From JANPPS01 sp965246835 (GTDB taxonomy: Bacteria > Pseudomonadota > Alphaproteobacteria > Acetobacterales > Acetobacteraceae), in the NCBI GenBank assembly GCA_965246835.1, contig CBDFFQ010000001.1, positions 434,001 through 498,000 on the forward strand: a stretch of DNA of 64,000 nucleotides, in the 5' to 3' direction. How positions within the stretch are numbered: the first letter of the stretch is position 1; every line of letters begins with the position of its first letter. The notes under the pieces are model-generated. The model made no database searches, was not told where the DNA came from, and saw only the letters and a list, made by a program, of their open reading frames with translations. Below, piece by piece: positions 55,942-64,000 of this stretch. Position numbers and translations under genes: made by a program.

Positions 55942-56957
55942 GCAGTGCCGCCGCGCGCATCCTCCTTGGTGACGGTGAGCTTCAACGCGCCGCTGGCGAA
56001 GCGGGCGCGGAGGCCGGTGAGCTCCTCCATCACGGCTGGCGGCACGATGGGATTGACGCCGCGCCCCTCGCCATACGCCAGGTCCGCCCCCGAGCCGGCT
56101 GCTGCCGCGAAGCCGAACATCTCGAGTTGCGGCGGCAGCGTGCCGGCCATCGCGGCCCGGACGGCGGCGGCATACATCGTCTCCCACCGCTCCTGGATGA
56201 AGGTCAGCACGGCGTCCGGCGCCGCCTTCACATGGTCGATCGAGCGGCCGCTGGTGAATACCCCGCGCTCCCGCGCCGCCTGCACGATGCCGCCATGGCC
56301 GGCATTCAGCTTGCCAAACACGAAATCCGCACCGCCACCGATCGCCGCCAGCGCGGCCTCCCGCGCCATCGCCGCATCTTCCATGCTGGGCAAATAGGTC
56401 ACTTGCACCGGCGCCCCGGGCAGCACGGATTTCACCCCCTGCCGGAAACCGCCGACCTGCGCCACGATGTTCGGCAGCCCCTCCAACCCGTTGACGGAGG
56501 CGATCTTGCCGGACTTGCTCATCCGCGCGGCCAGCACGCCGACCAGGTAGCCCATCTGCGCATTGTCATAATCGACCGACGCCACGTTCGATCCGGCACC
56601 GCCGGAGCCGGACCCCACGATGAATCGCGTGCTGGCGAACTCCGGCCCCACACGCTGCGCCGCCGACAGGAAACGGCCGGAATGGCCGATCACCGCGCCA
56701 TAGCCGCGCCGGGCATAATCCCGCATCGCCTCGACCTGCTCGGCCGCGCCGACATTCTCGGAAAATGCCGTCTCGATCCCGGCGGCCTTGATCTCGGTCA
56801 GCGCCGCGTGGCCCTGGGCGTTCCAGCTCTGGTCGTTGATGGAGCCCGGCAACAGCATGGCCACTTTCGCGGCAGCCTGCGCGCGGGCGGGGGGAGAGAC
56901 GATCGGAAGGGCAAGCAGGCCGGCGGTCAGGCCGCGACGGGTCAACAGGGCGGGCAT
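55938..56957 (-). CDS. BMP family (PnrA-like) substrate-binding protein
   Basis: A 339-residue periplasmic protein with signal MPALLTRRGLTAGLLALPIV ending ARA-QAA. KVAMLLPGSINDQSWNAQGHAAL is the family start and FGKLNAGHGGIVQAARERGVF part of the hinge. Relatives bind purine nucleosides, bases or related heterocycles, which suits a ring-opening amidohydrolase in the same operon. Confidence 0.88.
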   Translation of the reverse strand: MPALLTRRGLTAGLLALPIVSPPARAQAAAKVAMLLPGSINDQSWNAQGHAALTEIKAAGIETAFSENVGAAEQVEAMRDYARRGYGAVIGHSGRFLSAAQRVGPEFASTRFIVGSGSGGAGSNVASVDYDNAQMGYLVGVLAARMSKSGKIASVNGLEGLPNIVAQVGGFRQGVKSVLPGAPVQVTYLPSMEDAAMAREAALAAIGGGADFVFGKLNAGHGGIVQAARERGVFTSGRSIDHVKAAPDAVLTFIQERWETMYAAAVRAAMAGTLPPQLEMFGFAAAAGSGADLAYGEGRGVNPIVPPAVMEELTGLRARFASGALKLTVTKEDARGGTA

Positions 56958-57015
56958 GGCATCCTCGCATCAGGGTTGATGCCCCGGACCAAGCATCAAT
57001 TGTGCCATCCCGCCG

Positions 57016-57501
57016 TCAGCCGCCGAAGAACGACTCTCCCGCCACGTAGCAGCGCCCCGGTGACATGTCGGGCACCGGTCCCGCCTCCACCCGGGCATCG
57101 AAGGTCAGCTCGAACTGCACGCCGCTCGGGTCGTAGGCAAAAAGCTGCCATAGGGTGGTGCCGGGCACGATGAATTCGCGGAACGGCACATTGTGGTCCG
57201 TGAAGCGGCGGGTGAAATCATGGAAGCCGATGGCCGTGACCGAGACGTGGTCGATCGCCGCCGTGCCGCGGGGAGCGGTGCCACCGGGGCCCAGCGCGGG
57301 GCCGCCGGCATAGACGTGGATGATGCCTTGGCCGCCGGGCTGCGGGACGCCGATCCAGGCGCCCGGATAGCCGAAATCCGGTCGGGCGACTTCCTGCAAG
57401 CCGAGCACCTCGGTGTAGAAACGCAGCGTCGCGGCGAGGTCCGCCGTTTTGACGGCGATGTGGAACAATCCTGTGATGACGCCCGCCACGCTGATCTCCA
57501 T
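57016..57501 (-). CDS. VOC (glyoxalase/bleomycin resistance/dioxygenase) family protein
   Basis: A 161-residue metal-dependent fold with the usual ligand pattern: His in GLFHIAVKT, His in AAIDHVSVTA and Glu in GVQFELTFD. ATG at 57501 is used; a longer frame exists. It is 58 bases upstream of the binding-protein gene on the same strand, so it may be the first gene of that operon. Reaction unknown; family members include dioxygenases, isomerases and lyases. Confidence 0.8.
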   Translation of the reverse strand: MEISVAGVITGLFHIAVKTADLAATLRFYTEVLGLQEVARPDFGYPGAWIGVPQPGGQGIIHVYAGGPALGPGGTAPRGTAAIDHVSVTAIGFHDFTRRFTDHNVPFREFIVPGTTLWQLFAYDPSGVQFELTFDARVEAGPVPDMSPGRCYVAGESFFGG

Positions 57502-57622
57502 CGGATGGGCGCTGACGGTGCCCCGTCGCGGGCACGCCGGCAAGTGCGCCCCACGGACCGTTCGCCTCCCGTCGCCGCTGCGTTATGGTCTGAAACGACG
57601 GCGATCGGGGAAGGGCTCGCGA

Positions 57623-57928
57623 ATGTGGACCAGGCTCACCACGCGCAGCGCACTGGCAGGCCAATCCCCCCTGGAGATCGAGGCGGGGCGGTTCGCGCTC
57701 CTGCTCTATGACATCGGCGGCACCGTGTATGCGACGGCAGCGATCTGTCCGCACCACGCAGCCTGGCTCAGCCAAGGCCACATCGAGGGCGAGCATGTGA
57801 ACTGCCCCCGGCACCTGGGCCAATTCCATATTCCGAGCGGCCGCCAGACGCGCGGGCCGCCCTGCCCTGCCCTGCGAACCTATACAATCGAGGTCCGGGG
57901 AGACGCGATCTGGGCCGACCTGGGCTGA
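57623..57928 (+). CDS. Rieske [2Fe-2S] ferredoxin-like protein
   Basis: A 101-residue single-domain Rieske protein. Cluster ligands are readable as CPHH (Cys-x-His) and CPRH (Cys-x2-His), separated by 17 residues, in a typical ferredoxin for ring-hydroxylating oxygenases. ATG at 57623 follows GGGGAAGGG. It diverges from the VOC gene; no oxygenase alpha subunit is in the window. Confidence 0.87.
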   Translation: MWTRLTTRSALAGQSPLEIEAGRFALLLYDIGGTVYATAAICPHHAAWLSQGHIEGEHVNCPRHLGQFHIPSGRQTRGPPCPALRTYTIEVRGDAIWADLG

Positions 57929-58002
57929 CACACGCCAAAACTTGTTGCAGCCGGCTGGATCGTTCGCATACTGACGACCAGTGGCGGATGACGGAGGCTC
58001 CC

Positions 58003-59271
58003 ATGGCAGCGAATTTAGACCTCATCCTGCGCGGCGGACGCGTGATCGACCCGGCAACCGGGCGGGACGGCATCGCCGATCTCGGCATCGCCGGGGACCG
58101 CATCGCCGCCATCGCGCCCGCCCTGCCCACCGATGCGGCGCAGCAGGTGATCGACGTGTCGGGAAAGATCGTGATCCCCGGGATGATCGATACGCACGGG
58201 CACGTCTATGAGCACGTCACCGGCAAATTCGGCCTGAATGCGGACATGGTCGGCGTGCAATCCGGGGTCACCACCGTGGTCGATCAGGGCGGCCCCAGCT
58301 GCATGACCATCCCCGGCTTCCGCGCCTTCATCGCCGAACCGGCGCAGACGCGGGTGCTGTGCTTCATCTCCGCCTACCTGGTCGGCGGGCTCGAGGGGCA
58401 TCTCTATCCGGAGCTGTATGGCCCCGGGCAGCTGAACGTGGAGCACACCGTCCGCGCCGCGCGGGAGAACGCGGACCTGGTGCGGGGCATCAAGGCGCAT
58501 GCGGAGATCGGCGGCGCATCCCGCTGGGGGCTCGAGGTGATCAAGATCGGCAAGCAGATCGCCCGGGGCGCCGGGCTGCCGCTCTATATCCATCTGGGTC
58601 AGCTCTGGCCGGAAGCGGATGGCGTGACCATCGATCCGGACGAGGTGGTGCGCGAGCTGTTGCCGATCATGGAGGCCGGTGACGTGCTGGCGCATCCCTT
58701 CACCCGGCACCCCGGCGGCTTCATCTCCGCCGAGACCGGCGAGGTGCATCCGGTGGTGTGGGCGGCGCTGGAGCGGGGGGTCACGGTGGATGTCGGCCAC
58801 GGCTCGCATTTCTCGTTCGACATGGCCCGCAAGGTGATCGCAGCTGGCATTTTGCCCTACACGCTGGGCGCGGACATGCATGGCTATAACGTGCGCGTGC
58901 CGGATGCCGGGGCAGCCAAAGAAACCGATCGCGCCGCCAACCCATTTTTCGGCGTGGCGCCCTTCAACCTCACCAACGCCATGACCAAGCTGCTGGCGCT
59001 CGGCATGACGCTGCCGCAGATCGTGGCGACCGTCACCAGCAACCCGGCCGCGATGCTCGGCATGTCGGACAGCATCGGCAGCCTGCAGGCCGGGCGGGAG
59101 GCGGATGTGTCCGTGCTGGATGTGCTGGAGGGCCGGTTCGAGCTGGCGGATAACAGCGGGGTGACAGTCACGTCGCCGCAGATGATCGTGCCGGCATTCA
59201 CCTTCCGCGCCGGACGCCGGTTCGAGCCGACCAGCCCGCTGATCCCCAAGCCCATGGCGGTTGCGGCCTGA
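58003..59271 (+). CDS. Amidohydrolase superfamily enzyme, COG3964 (deacetylase/amidohydrolase) type
   Basis: A 422-residue metallohydrolase. Metal residues are visible: HxH in MIDTHGHVYEH, a probable carboxylated Lys in GIKAHAEIGG, His in YIHLGQLW and DVGHGSHFS, Asp in LGADMHG. The GVTTVVDQGG segment and the end GREADVSVLD are family features. ATG at 58003 is chosen for its GGAGG site; ATG 57988 is in frame. Characterised relatives act on N-acyl or O-acetyl substrates and imidazolone-type rings, so the substrate stays open. Confidence 0.83.
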   Translation: MAANLDLILRGGRVIDPATGRDGIADLGIAGDRIAAIAPALPTDAAQQVIDVSGKIVIPGMIDTHGHVYEHVTGKFGLNADMVGVQSGVTTVVDQGGPSCMTIPGFRAFIAEPAQTRVLCFISAYLVGGLEGHLYPELYGPGQLNVEHTVRAARENADLVRGIKAHAEIGGASRWGLEVIKIGKQIARGAGLPLYIHLGQLWPEADGVTIDPDEVVRELLPIMEAGDVLAHPFTRHPGGFISAETGEVHPVVWAALERGVTVDVGHGSHFSFDMARKVIAAGILPYTLGADMHGYNVRVPDAGAAKETDRAANPFFGVAPFNLTNAMTKLLALGMTLPQIVATVTSNPAAMLGMSDSIGSLQAGREADVSVLDVLEGRFELADNSGVTVTSPQMIVPAFTFRAGRRFEPTSPLIPKPMAVAA

Positions 59272-59288
59272 CGTTTAGCGATCGGTTA

Positions 59289-59756
59289 TCACCCCAAGCG
59301 CAACGGCGCCCGCCCATGCCCGTTACCGGCCTGCACCAGCTGGGCCAATGCGTCGACGAAATCGCGCCGCATCCCGGCCGGAAGGGCGGCGATGGTGCGG
59401 GCATGGGCGCGGCGGGCGCCCGCCTCCATTTGCGCCAGCATGCCGGTGCCCTCAGGCGTGATCCCCACCAGCCGCAGCCGCCGGTCCGTCGGGCTGGCCC
59501 GGCGCCGCACGAAACCGCGCCCTTCCAGCCGGCCCAGCACGTTGGCGAGCGTGGCGCGATCCACGCCGACCTCCTCTCCCAGGCGGGCCTGGTCCAGCCC
59601 GGGATGCGCCTGCACGGCCGACATGATGCTGTATTGAACGGGGGTCACGTCGAAGCCACCACACTCCTCGAAGAACAGCGCCACATGGATTTGATGCAGG
59701 CGGCGGATCAGGAAGCCCGGGCGGGAAGCGAGGTCATGCGCAGTGGGGTCGGACAT
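59289..59756 (-). CDS. MarR family transcriptional regulator
   Basis: A 155-residue winged-HTH regulator: FDVTPVQYSIMSAVQAHPGL, DQARLGEEVGVDRATLANVLGRLEGRGFVRR and the wing SPTDRRLRLVGITPEG. It is convergent with the amidohydrolase gene and divergent from the phosphoribosyltransferase gene over 41 bases. It probably autoregulates and controls nearby catabolic genes. Confidence 0.9.
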   Translation of the reverse strand: MSDPTAHDLASRPGFLIRRLHQIHVALFFEECGGFDVTPVQYSIMSAVQAHPGLDQARLGEEVGVDRATLANVLGRLEGRGFVRRRASPTDRRLRLVGITPEGTGMLAQMEAGARRAHARTIAALPAGMRRDFVDALAQLVQAGNGHGRAPLRLG

Positions 59757-59797
59757 GGCGGACCCATACCAGCCCGGCGCCGCCCGGGCCACGCCGG

Positions 59798-60460
59798 ATG
59801 ACCGCGCCCTTCTGGCAGCACTTCGACCCTGCGGCGCCGGAGCAGGCGGTTTGGACCGACCGGTTTCCGGCCCCGATGCCGGATGGGCGCGTGCTGTGGC
59901 TGCCGCTCCGGGATTTGGGAGAGGTGGCGGTGGCCGGGCTGATCGCGAACCAGGCGTCATTCGCCGTGCTGGACCAGCTCGCCACCTGGCTCGCGGCCGC
60001 CGCGATGCCGCTTGGCGCGGAGGCGGTCGTGGGCCTGCCGACGCTGGGTCACACCGTGGGCGCGGCGGTGGCGCGGGCGCTGGGCCATGCGGGCTGGGTG
60101 GCGCCCTCCACCACGCGCAAGCGCTGGTATGACGACGCGCTCTCCGCCCCGCTCGGCTCCATTACGGCGCCGGCCGTGGGCGCCAATGCGGGGCGGCGCA
60201 TGTGGCTCGATCCCCGCCTGCTGCCGCGCCTGGCCGGCCGCCGCGTGCTGCTGGTGGACGACGTGATCAGCACGGGCGCCTCCGCCGCGGCCGGGCTGGC
60301 GCTGTTGCAGGCGGCGGGAATCGTGCCGGTGGGGCTCGCGGTGGCGATGGTGCAGGGCGATGTTTGGCGGGCGGACTGGCCCCGGTCCGTGCCGGTCGTA
60401 CAGGCCTTCGCCACGCCGCGGTTTCGGCGGATGCAGGGTGGGTGGAAAGTGACCCACTAG
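59798..60460 (+). CDS. Phosphoribosyltransferase family protein
   Basis: A 220-residue type I PRTase with the PRPP-binding motif VLLVDDVISTGASAAA (about residues 148-163) and the upstream loop VVGLPTLGHTVGAAVARAL. It most resembles purine/xanthine-type enzymes, converting a base and PRPP to a nucleotide. Placed beside heterocycle catabolic genes, it may salvage or trap a base; the base is unknown. Confidence 0.83.
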   Translation: MTAPFWQHFDPAAPEQAVWTDRFPAPMPDGRVLWLPLRDLGEVAVAGLIANQASFAVLDQLATWLAAAAMPLGAEAVVGLPTLGHTVGAAVARALGHAGWVAPSTTRKRWYDDALSAPLGSITAPAVGANAGRRMWLDPRLLPRLAGRRVLLVDDVISTGASAAAGLALLQAAGIVPVGLAVAMVQGDVWRADWPRSVPVVQAFATPRFRRMQGGWKVTH

Positions 60461-60498
60461 AGCCGTCTCGGGCCCCCTACCCCGAGAAACGGGCTCTA
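60458..60498. terminator. Bidirectional hairpin between PRTase and RidA genes
   Basis: TAGAGCC (60458-60464) pairs with GGCTCTA (60492-60498), and inner CTCGGG pairs with CCCGAG. Both convergent stop codons (TAG on each strand) are inside the stem itself, so one hairpin serves both genes. Confidence 0.6.
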
Positions 60499-60888
60499 CC
60501 GCCGCGCGATCATGTCGATCTCCACGATCCCGCCCCGCGCCAGCGCCGTGACACCCACCGTGGTGCGCGCCGGCAGGCGGTCGCTCGGGAAATAGCTCGC
60601 ATACAGCGCGTTCATCGCCGCGTAGTCCCGCTCGAACTGCGTGAGGAAGATGCGCACGCACACGACGTTGGCGAGCGTGGCGCCGGCGCCCCGCAGGGCA
60701 CGGTCCAAATTGTCCATCACCTTGGCCGTCTGCGCCTCGATCCCGTCCGGCAAGGGCGTCGCATCGTCGGCCGGGTCGGTCGCGAGCTGCCCGGTCACGA
60801 ACAGCCAGCCATCCTGCTCGACCACATGGCTGTAGGGCGCCACGGGCTTGGGCGCATCGGGGATCATGTGGAAGATCGGTCCGGTCAT
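60496..60888 (-). CDS. RidA family (enamine/imine deaminase-type) protein
   Basis: A 130-residue RidA/YjgF/UK114 protein. GWLFVTGQLATDP, QTAKVMDNLDRALRGAGATLANVVCVRIFL with the conserved Arg, and LPARTTVGVTALARGGIVEIDMIA with the conserved Glu are present. It hydrolyses reactive imines or aminoacrylates. Its start overlaps the ATPase stop, so it is the last gene of the importer operon. Confidence 0.92.
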   Translation of the reverse strand: MTGPIFHMIPDAPKPVAPYSHVVEQDGWLFVTGQLATDPADDATPLPDGIEAQTAKVMDNLDRALRGAGATLANVVCVRIFLTQFERDYAAMNALYASYFPSDRLPARTTVGVTALARGGIVEIDMIARR

Positions 60889-61658
60889 GACGGGGCTCCT
60901 TGGGCATAGCGCAGCAGGAATTGCCGGGCGCGGTCGGTCTGGGGGGCGGTGAAGAAGGCTTGGGGCTCACCGGTTTCGACGATGCGGCCCTGGTCCATGA
61001 ACACGATGCGGCTGGCGGCGTCGCGGGCGAACGCCATCTCATGCGTCACAACCACCATGGTCATGCCGTCCTGCGCCAGGGCCCGCATGACGGCCAGCAC
61101 TTCGCCCACCAGCTCGGGATCCAGCGCGCTGGTAGGCTCGTCGAACAGCAGCAGCTCCGGCCGCATCATGACGGCGCGGGCGATGCCGACGCGCTGCTTC
61201 TGCCCGCCCGAGAGCCGGGCCGGATAGGCGTCCCGCTTGTCCAGCAGGCCGATCTTGGCCAGCAGCGCCTCCGCTTCCGGCACCACCTCGGCGCGGGGGC
61301 GGCGCTGGGCGTGGAGCGGCGCCTCGGTGAGGTTCTCCAGCACGGTCCGGTGCGGCCAGAGGGCAAAGTGCTGGAACACCATGCCGATGCGGGTGCGGAT
61401 CTGCGCCAGCTCCGCATCCGACATGGCGATGTTGCCGCCGGGCCGCAGGCCGATCTGCTGCGGGCCGAGATACACCTGGCCGCGATCCGGTCGCTCCAGC
61501 CAATTGATGCAGCGCAGCAGCGTCGATTTGCCGGAGCCGGAGGGGCCGAGCACGCACACCGTCTCCCCCTTCGCGACATCGAGGTCGATCCCGTCCAGCA
61601 CGGTGTTGGCGCCGAACGCCTTGCCCAGGCCGCGCACGCGCAGGACCGGCTCGTTCAC
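60885..61658 (-). CDS. Polar amino acid type ABC ATPase (GlnQ/HisP family)
   Basis: A 257-residue ATPase with Walker A GPSGSGKST, signature LSGGQKQRVGIARA, Walker B LLLFDEPTSALDPE and switch VVVTHEM. GTG at 61658 overlaps the permease stop. It is the only such ATPase in the window and could in principle also serve the ATPase-less importer at 49-51 kb. Confidence 0.92.
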   Translation of the reverse strand: MNEPVLRVRGLGKAFGANTVLDGIDLDVAKGETVCVLGPSGSGKSTLLRCINWLERPDRGQVYLGPQQIGLRPGGNIAMSDAELAQIRTRIGMVFQHFALWPHRTVLENLTEAPLHAQRRPRAEVVPEAEALLAKIGLLDKRDAYPARLSGGQKQRVGIARAVMMRPELLLFDEPTSALDPELVGEVLAVMRALAQDGMTMVVVTHEMAFARDAASRIVFMDQGRIVETGEPQAFFTAPQTDRARQFLLRYAQGAPS

Positions 61659-62311
61659 CGCCACGCCGCCGCCCGGTGTTCCGCGATCCCCACCACGGCC
61701 TCCACCGCGAGGCACAGGAGCCAATACAGCCCGACCGCCACGATGAAAGAGCCGAACGGCACGTAATACGTCGCCTGGATCGCGGTCGCGGCGTGCGTCA
61801 GCTCCTGCACGGCGATGATCGTCAGGAATGCGCTGTCCTTGATCACCTGGATCACCTGGTTGCCAAGGTTGGGCAATGACGCCGTCACCACCGGCCGCAG
61901 AATGACCCGGCGGAACAGCCCGAAGCCATGCAACCCGAACGCCCTCCCCGCCTCGATCGTCTCGGGCGGCAATCCCACCCAGGCCGCCCGCAGCAGCTCC
62001 GCCATATAGGCCGTGTGGTAGATCACGAGTGCCGCGACACCCGAGCTGAGATTGCCGAATTGCAGGCCGAGCGATGGCAGGCCGTAATAGATCAGATAGG
62101 CGAACAGCAGGAACGGCACGCAGCGCATCGTGTCCACCAGCGCCGCGGCCGGGCGCGCCACGGCGGGGCTGCGCGACATCAATCCGGTCGAGAGCAGCGC
62201 GCCCAGCCCAAGGGCGCCGATCGACGCCAGGGCCGCGATCCAAATCGTGGTCAGGAACCCGTCCAGCAGCAACGCCCGCTGCGCCCACACCACCGCGAAC
62301 TCACCGATCAA
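61655..62311 (-). CDS. Polar amino acid type ABC permease
   Basis: A 218-residue permease with the EAA loop AGRAFGLHGFGLFRRVILRPVV and about five helices. It overlaps both neighbours by four bases. The EAA-loop Gly and Pro positions are kept, so it should couple to the adjacent ATPase. Confidence 0.88.
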   Translation of the reverse strand: MIGEFAVVWAQRALLLDGFLTTIWIAALASIGALGLGALLSTGLMSRSPAVARPAAALVDTMRCVPFLLFAYLIYYGLPSLGLQFGNLSSGVAALVIYHTAYMAELLRAAWVGLPPETIEAGRAFGLHGFGLFRRVILRPVVTASLPNLGNQVIQVIKDSAFLTIIAVQELTHAATAIQATYYVPFGSFIVAVGLYWLLCLAVEAVVGIAEHRAAAWR

Positions 62312-62940
62312 GCTGCTATCCGCCGCTCGACCGCCCGTTGCAGCTGCACGAACAGGAATACGATCAGGCTGTAGATCACGAGGGCCGCCATGAAAGGCGG
62401 CAGCGGTTCGTAGGTTTGGGCGCCGATGCGGACGGCGGCGCGGGTGATGTCCACCACGCCCAGCACCGCGATGGCAGGGCTGACTTTCACCAGCAATGTC
62501 AGCTCGTTAACCAGGGCCGGCAATGCCGCGCGCGCCACTTGCGGCAGCACGATGCGGCGGAAGCGCGTGGCACGGCGAAGGCCCATGGCGCGGGCGGCGT
62601 CGATCTGGTCGGGCGGCAACGACAGGAGGGCCGCGCGCCAGATCTCGCAGTTGAAGGCCGCGGTAGAAAGGGTGAGCGTGGCGATCCCGGCCGCCACCGG
62701 ATCGAGCGACAGGCCGGTGCGTGGCAGCGCGAAGAAGATTAGCAGCGCGAGGGTCACGGCCGGGGCGGCGCGCAACACGCTGACCAGCAGCGCAATGAGC
62801 GGGGCCAGAACCGGCACCCGCCCCCATCGGATCAAGGCCAGCCCCAATCCGGCCGGCACGCCGATCGCCACCGCCGCCACCGAAAACAACACGGTGAAGG
62901 CGGCGCCCTGCAGCAAGGCGAGGAGATCGGCGGCGGTCAA
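62308..62940 (-). CDS. Polar amino acid type ABC permease
   Basis: A 210-residue permease with the EAA loop ARAMGLRRATRFRRIVLPQVAR. The start follows the binding-protein stop by nine bases. It forms a heterodimer with the next permease. Confidence 0.88.
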   Translation of the reverse strand: MTAADLLALLQGAAFTVLFSVAAVAIGVPAGLGLALIRWGRVPVLAPLIALLVSVLRAAPAVTLALLIFFALPRTGLSLDPVAAGIATLTLSTAAFNCEIWRAALLSLPPDQIDAARAMGLRRATRFRRIVLPQVARAALPALVNELTLLVKVSPAIAVLGVVDITRAAVRIGAQTYEPLPPFMAALVIYSLIVFLFVQLQRAVERRIAA

Positions 62941-62949
62941 TGAGTGGGA

Positions 62950-63774
62950 TCAGGCTGTCTTCCACTGCTCCGGCATATCGAACGTGAGGCCGAACCATTT
63001 CTGTTGCAGCGCCGCCATCTCACCGGACTTGCGGGCCCCGAGCAGGAAGGTGTCGAGCAGCGCCTTCACCTCCGTGTTGCCCTTCTTCACCGCCCAGGCG
63101 ATGTAGATCTTCTTCGACACGGCTTGCCCCATCTCGAACACGTTCGGCCGGTCCTTCACCAGGCTCGCCAGGTTGATCTGGGTGTTCACGACGTAATCGG
63201 TCCTGCCGATCGCGAGGTCCTGATAGGCTTCGGGGTAGGACACGTATTGCACGACCTCCCCCATCTTGCCGCCGGTCGCCTTCAGCATCTCTTCCAGCTC
63301 CGGCAGGGCCGAGAGCATGGCGCTGCCGGCCTGCACGCCGCATTTCTTGCCCGCGAGGTCCTTGATGGAGGTGATCGCGGCATTGCCCTTCTTCTTCGCG
63401 TAGTAGTCGGTCGATTCCGCGATCGGGCTGCAGAAATCGAGGAATTTTTCGCGCTCGGCCGTGATCAGCGCGGCGGTCACGGCGGCGTCGTATTTGCCGC
63501 TGCCGACGCCTGGGAGCAGACCGGTCCAGGGAATGATCTCCTGCTTGATCTGGAACGGCACCGTCTTGCGCATCAGCTCCAGCAGCTCGGTGTCATACCC
63601 GGTGGGCTTGCCGTTCTCCACGAACTCGAACGGCTTGAAATCATCCTCGGTCGCGACGGTCATGGTGCCGCTCGTCTTGATCTCCGCCAGCGTCGCGGCG
63701 CTGGCCGGGCGCATCAGCCCGCCCGCAAGCAGAAGGCTACCGGTGGTCAGAAAGCCGCGTCGTGTCGCGCTCAT
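62950..63774 (-). CDS. Polar amino acid type periplasmic binding protein with Tat-like signal
   Basis: A 274-residue SBP family 3 protein. The signal MSATRRGFLTTGSLLLAGGL has a twin-arginine motif (RRGFLTT). Binding regions GTMTVATEDDFKPFEF, GYDTELLELMRKTV and YDAAVTAALITAEREKFLDF are canonical. A GGAGG site precedes the ATG. It lies 21 bases after the partial gene at the window end, so that gene is probably in the same operon. Confidence 0.9.
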   Translation of the reverse strand: MSATRRGFLTTGSLLLAGGLMRPASAATLAEIKTSGTMTVATEDDFKPFEFVENGKPTGYDTELLELMRKTVPFQIKQEIIPWTGLLPGVGSGKYDAAVTAALITAEREKFLDFCSPIAESTDYYAKKKGNAAITSIKDLAGKKCGVQAGSAMLSALPELEEMLKATGGKMGEVVQYVSYPEAYQDLAIGRTDYVVNTQINLASLVKDRPNVFEMGQAVSKKIYIAWAVKKGNTEVKALLDTFLLGARKSGEMAALQQKWFGLTFDMPEQWKTA

Positions 63775-63795
63775 GAGCAGAACCTCCGTGGGTGA

Positions 63796-64000
63796 TTAAT
63801 CGAACGTGAACCCCTGTGCCCGCAGCCAGGGAGGGAACGCGGCGCCCTCGCCCTGGGCGGATTGCCGCGCCTTGTCTTCCGACCAGCCATACCGGGCGGC
63901 GGTGCCGAACCGCTCCGGCGCGCGCTGCTTCGCGGGCGGCGTCGGGTTGCGGGCCTCGCGCTCGGCATCGTAGGCGTCGATGGCGCCGGGCAGCGCGGCG
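63796..64000 (-). CDS. C-terminal fragment of an unidentified protein (truncated by window)
   Basis: The last 67 residues of a frame that enters from beyond the window and stops at TAA (63796-63798). It is hydrophilic (DAYDAEREARNPTPP, then RYGWSEDKARQSAQG) and ends PPWLRAQGFTFD. Codon use and close spacing to the importer gene support a real gene. I do not recognise the family; an enzyme for the importer's substrate is a guess. Confidence 0.55.
   Translation of the reverse strand, partial: AALPGAIDAYDAEREARNPTPPAKQRAPERFGTAARYGWSEDKARQSAQGEGAAFPPWLRAQGFTFD

Overview
The window is a 64 kb piece of a very GC-rich chromosome. Gene content and order point to an alphaproteobacterium, most plausibly Rhodospirillales/Acetobacteraceae. 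The supporting blocks are glyA-nrdR-ribD-ribE-ribB-ribH-nusB-thiL and a ubiquinol-cytochrome c chaperone-DUF177-rpmF-plsX-fabH-ihfA-merR run, together with a Bpt-type N-end-rule transferase and many 4-base NTGA start/stop overlaps. The taxonomic call is inference from gene order, not from a marker search.

Layout. 0-7.3 kb: the end of a methyltransferase-like gene, a YeiH-type exporter, a complete branched-chain amino acid type ABC transporter (binding protein, two permeases, two ATPases) interrupted by a REPIN-like repeat, and a DUF1345 membrane protein. 7.3-15.2 kb: a small membrane protein, an AlkA-like glycosylase, a diaminopropionate ammonia-lyase/EamA/hydrolase operon, a 14-TM drug exporter, and a large secreted-type GH16 glucanase with RTX-like, carbohydrate-binding and 38-residue repeats. 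15.2-26.8 kb: housekeeping genes (tRNA-Pro, fatty acid and phospholipid initiation, IHF, riboflavin, NusB, ThiL, NrdR, GlyA) and bamE. 26.8-37.5 kb: cupin, two hydrolases, a second REPIN, a CaiB-type CoA transferase, then an ALDH/HtrA-like pseudoprotease/penicillin acylase/RDD operon, bpt and an LpxR-like outer membrane protein.

37.6-45.6 kb is the accessory heart of the window. It holds tRNA-Ser(UGA), an IS-end remnant, a complete 1,412 bp IS256-family element with an 8 bp target duplication, and two adjacent, paralogous giant genes (about 1,025 and 941 residues). I could assign these two to no known family. They are built from a shared N-terminal domain plus roughly 165-residue modules, each carrying a LuxR/sigma-4-like helix-turn-helix segment. 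They are the best candidate here for an undescribed system.

45.6-51.2 kb: a hexuronate/aldonate operon (uxuB, uxuA, GntR regulator) with a polar amino acid type importer that lacks its own ATPase, preceded by an AT-rich palindromic candidate operator. 51.4-64 kb: a nitrogen-heterocycle style catabolic region with a cyanuric acid hydrolase/barbiturase-family enzyme and a BMP-type nucleoside ABC importer. It also carries a VOC protein, a Rieske ferredoxin, a COG3964-type amidohydrolase, a MarR regulator, a phosphoribosyltransferase, and a second amino acid type importer with RidA that runs out of the window.
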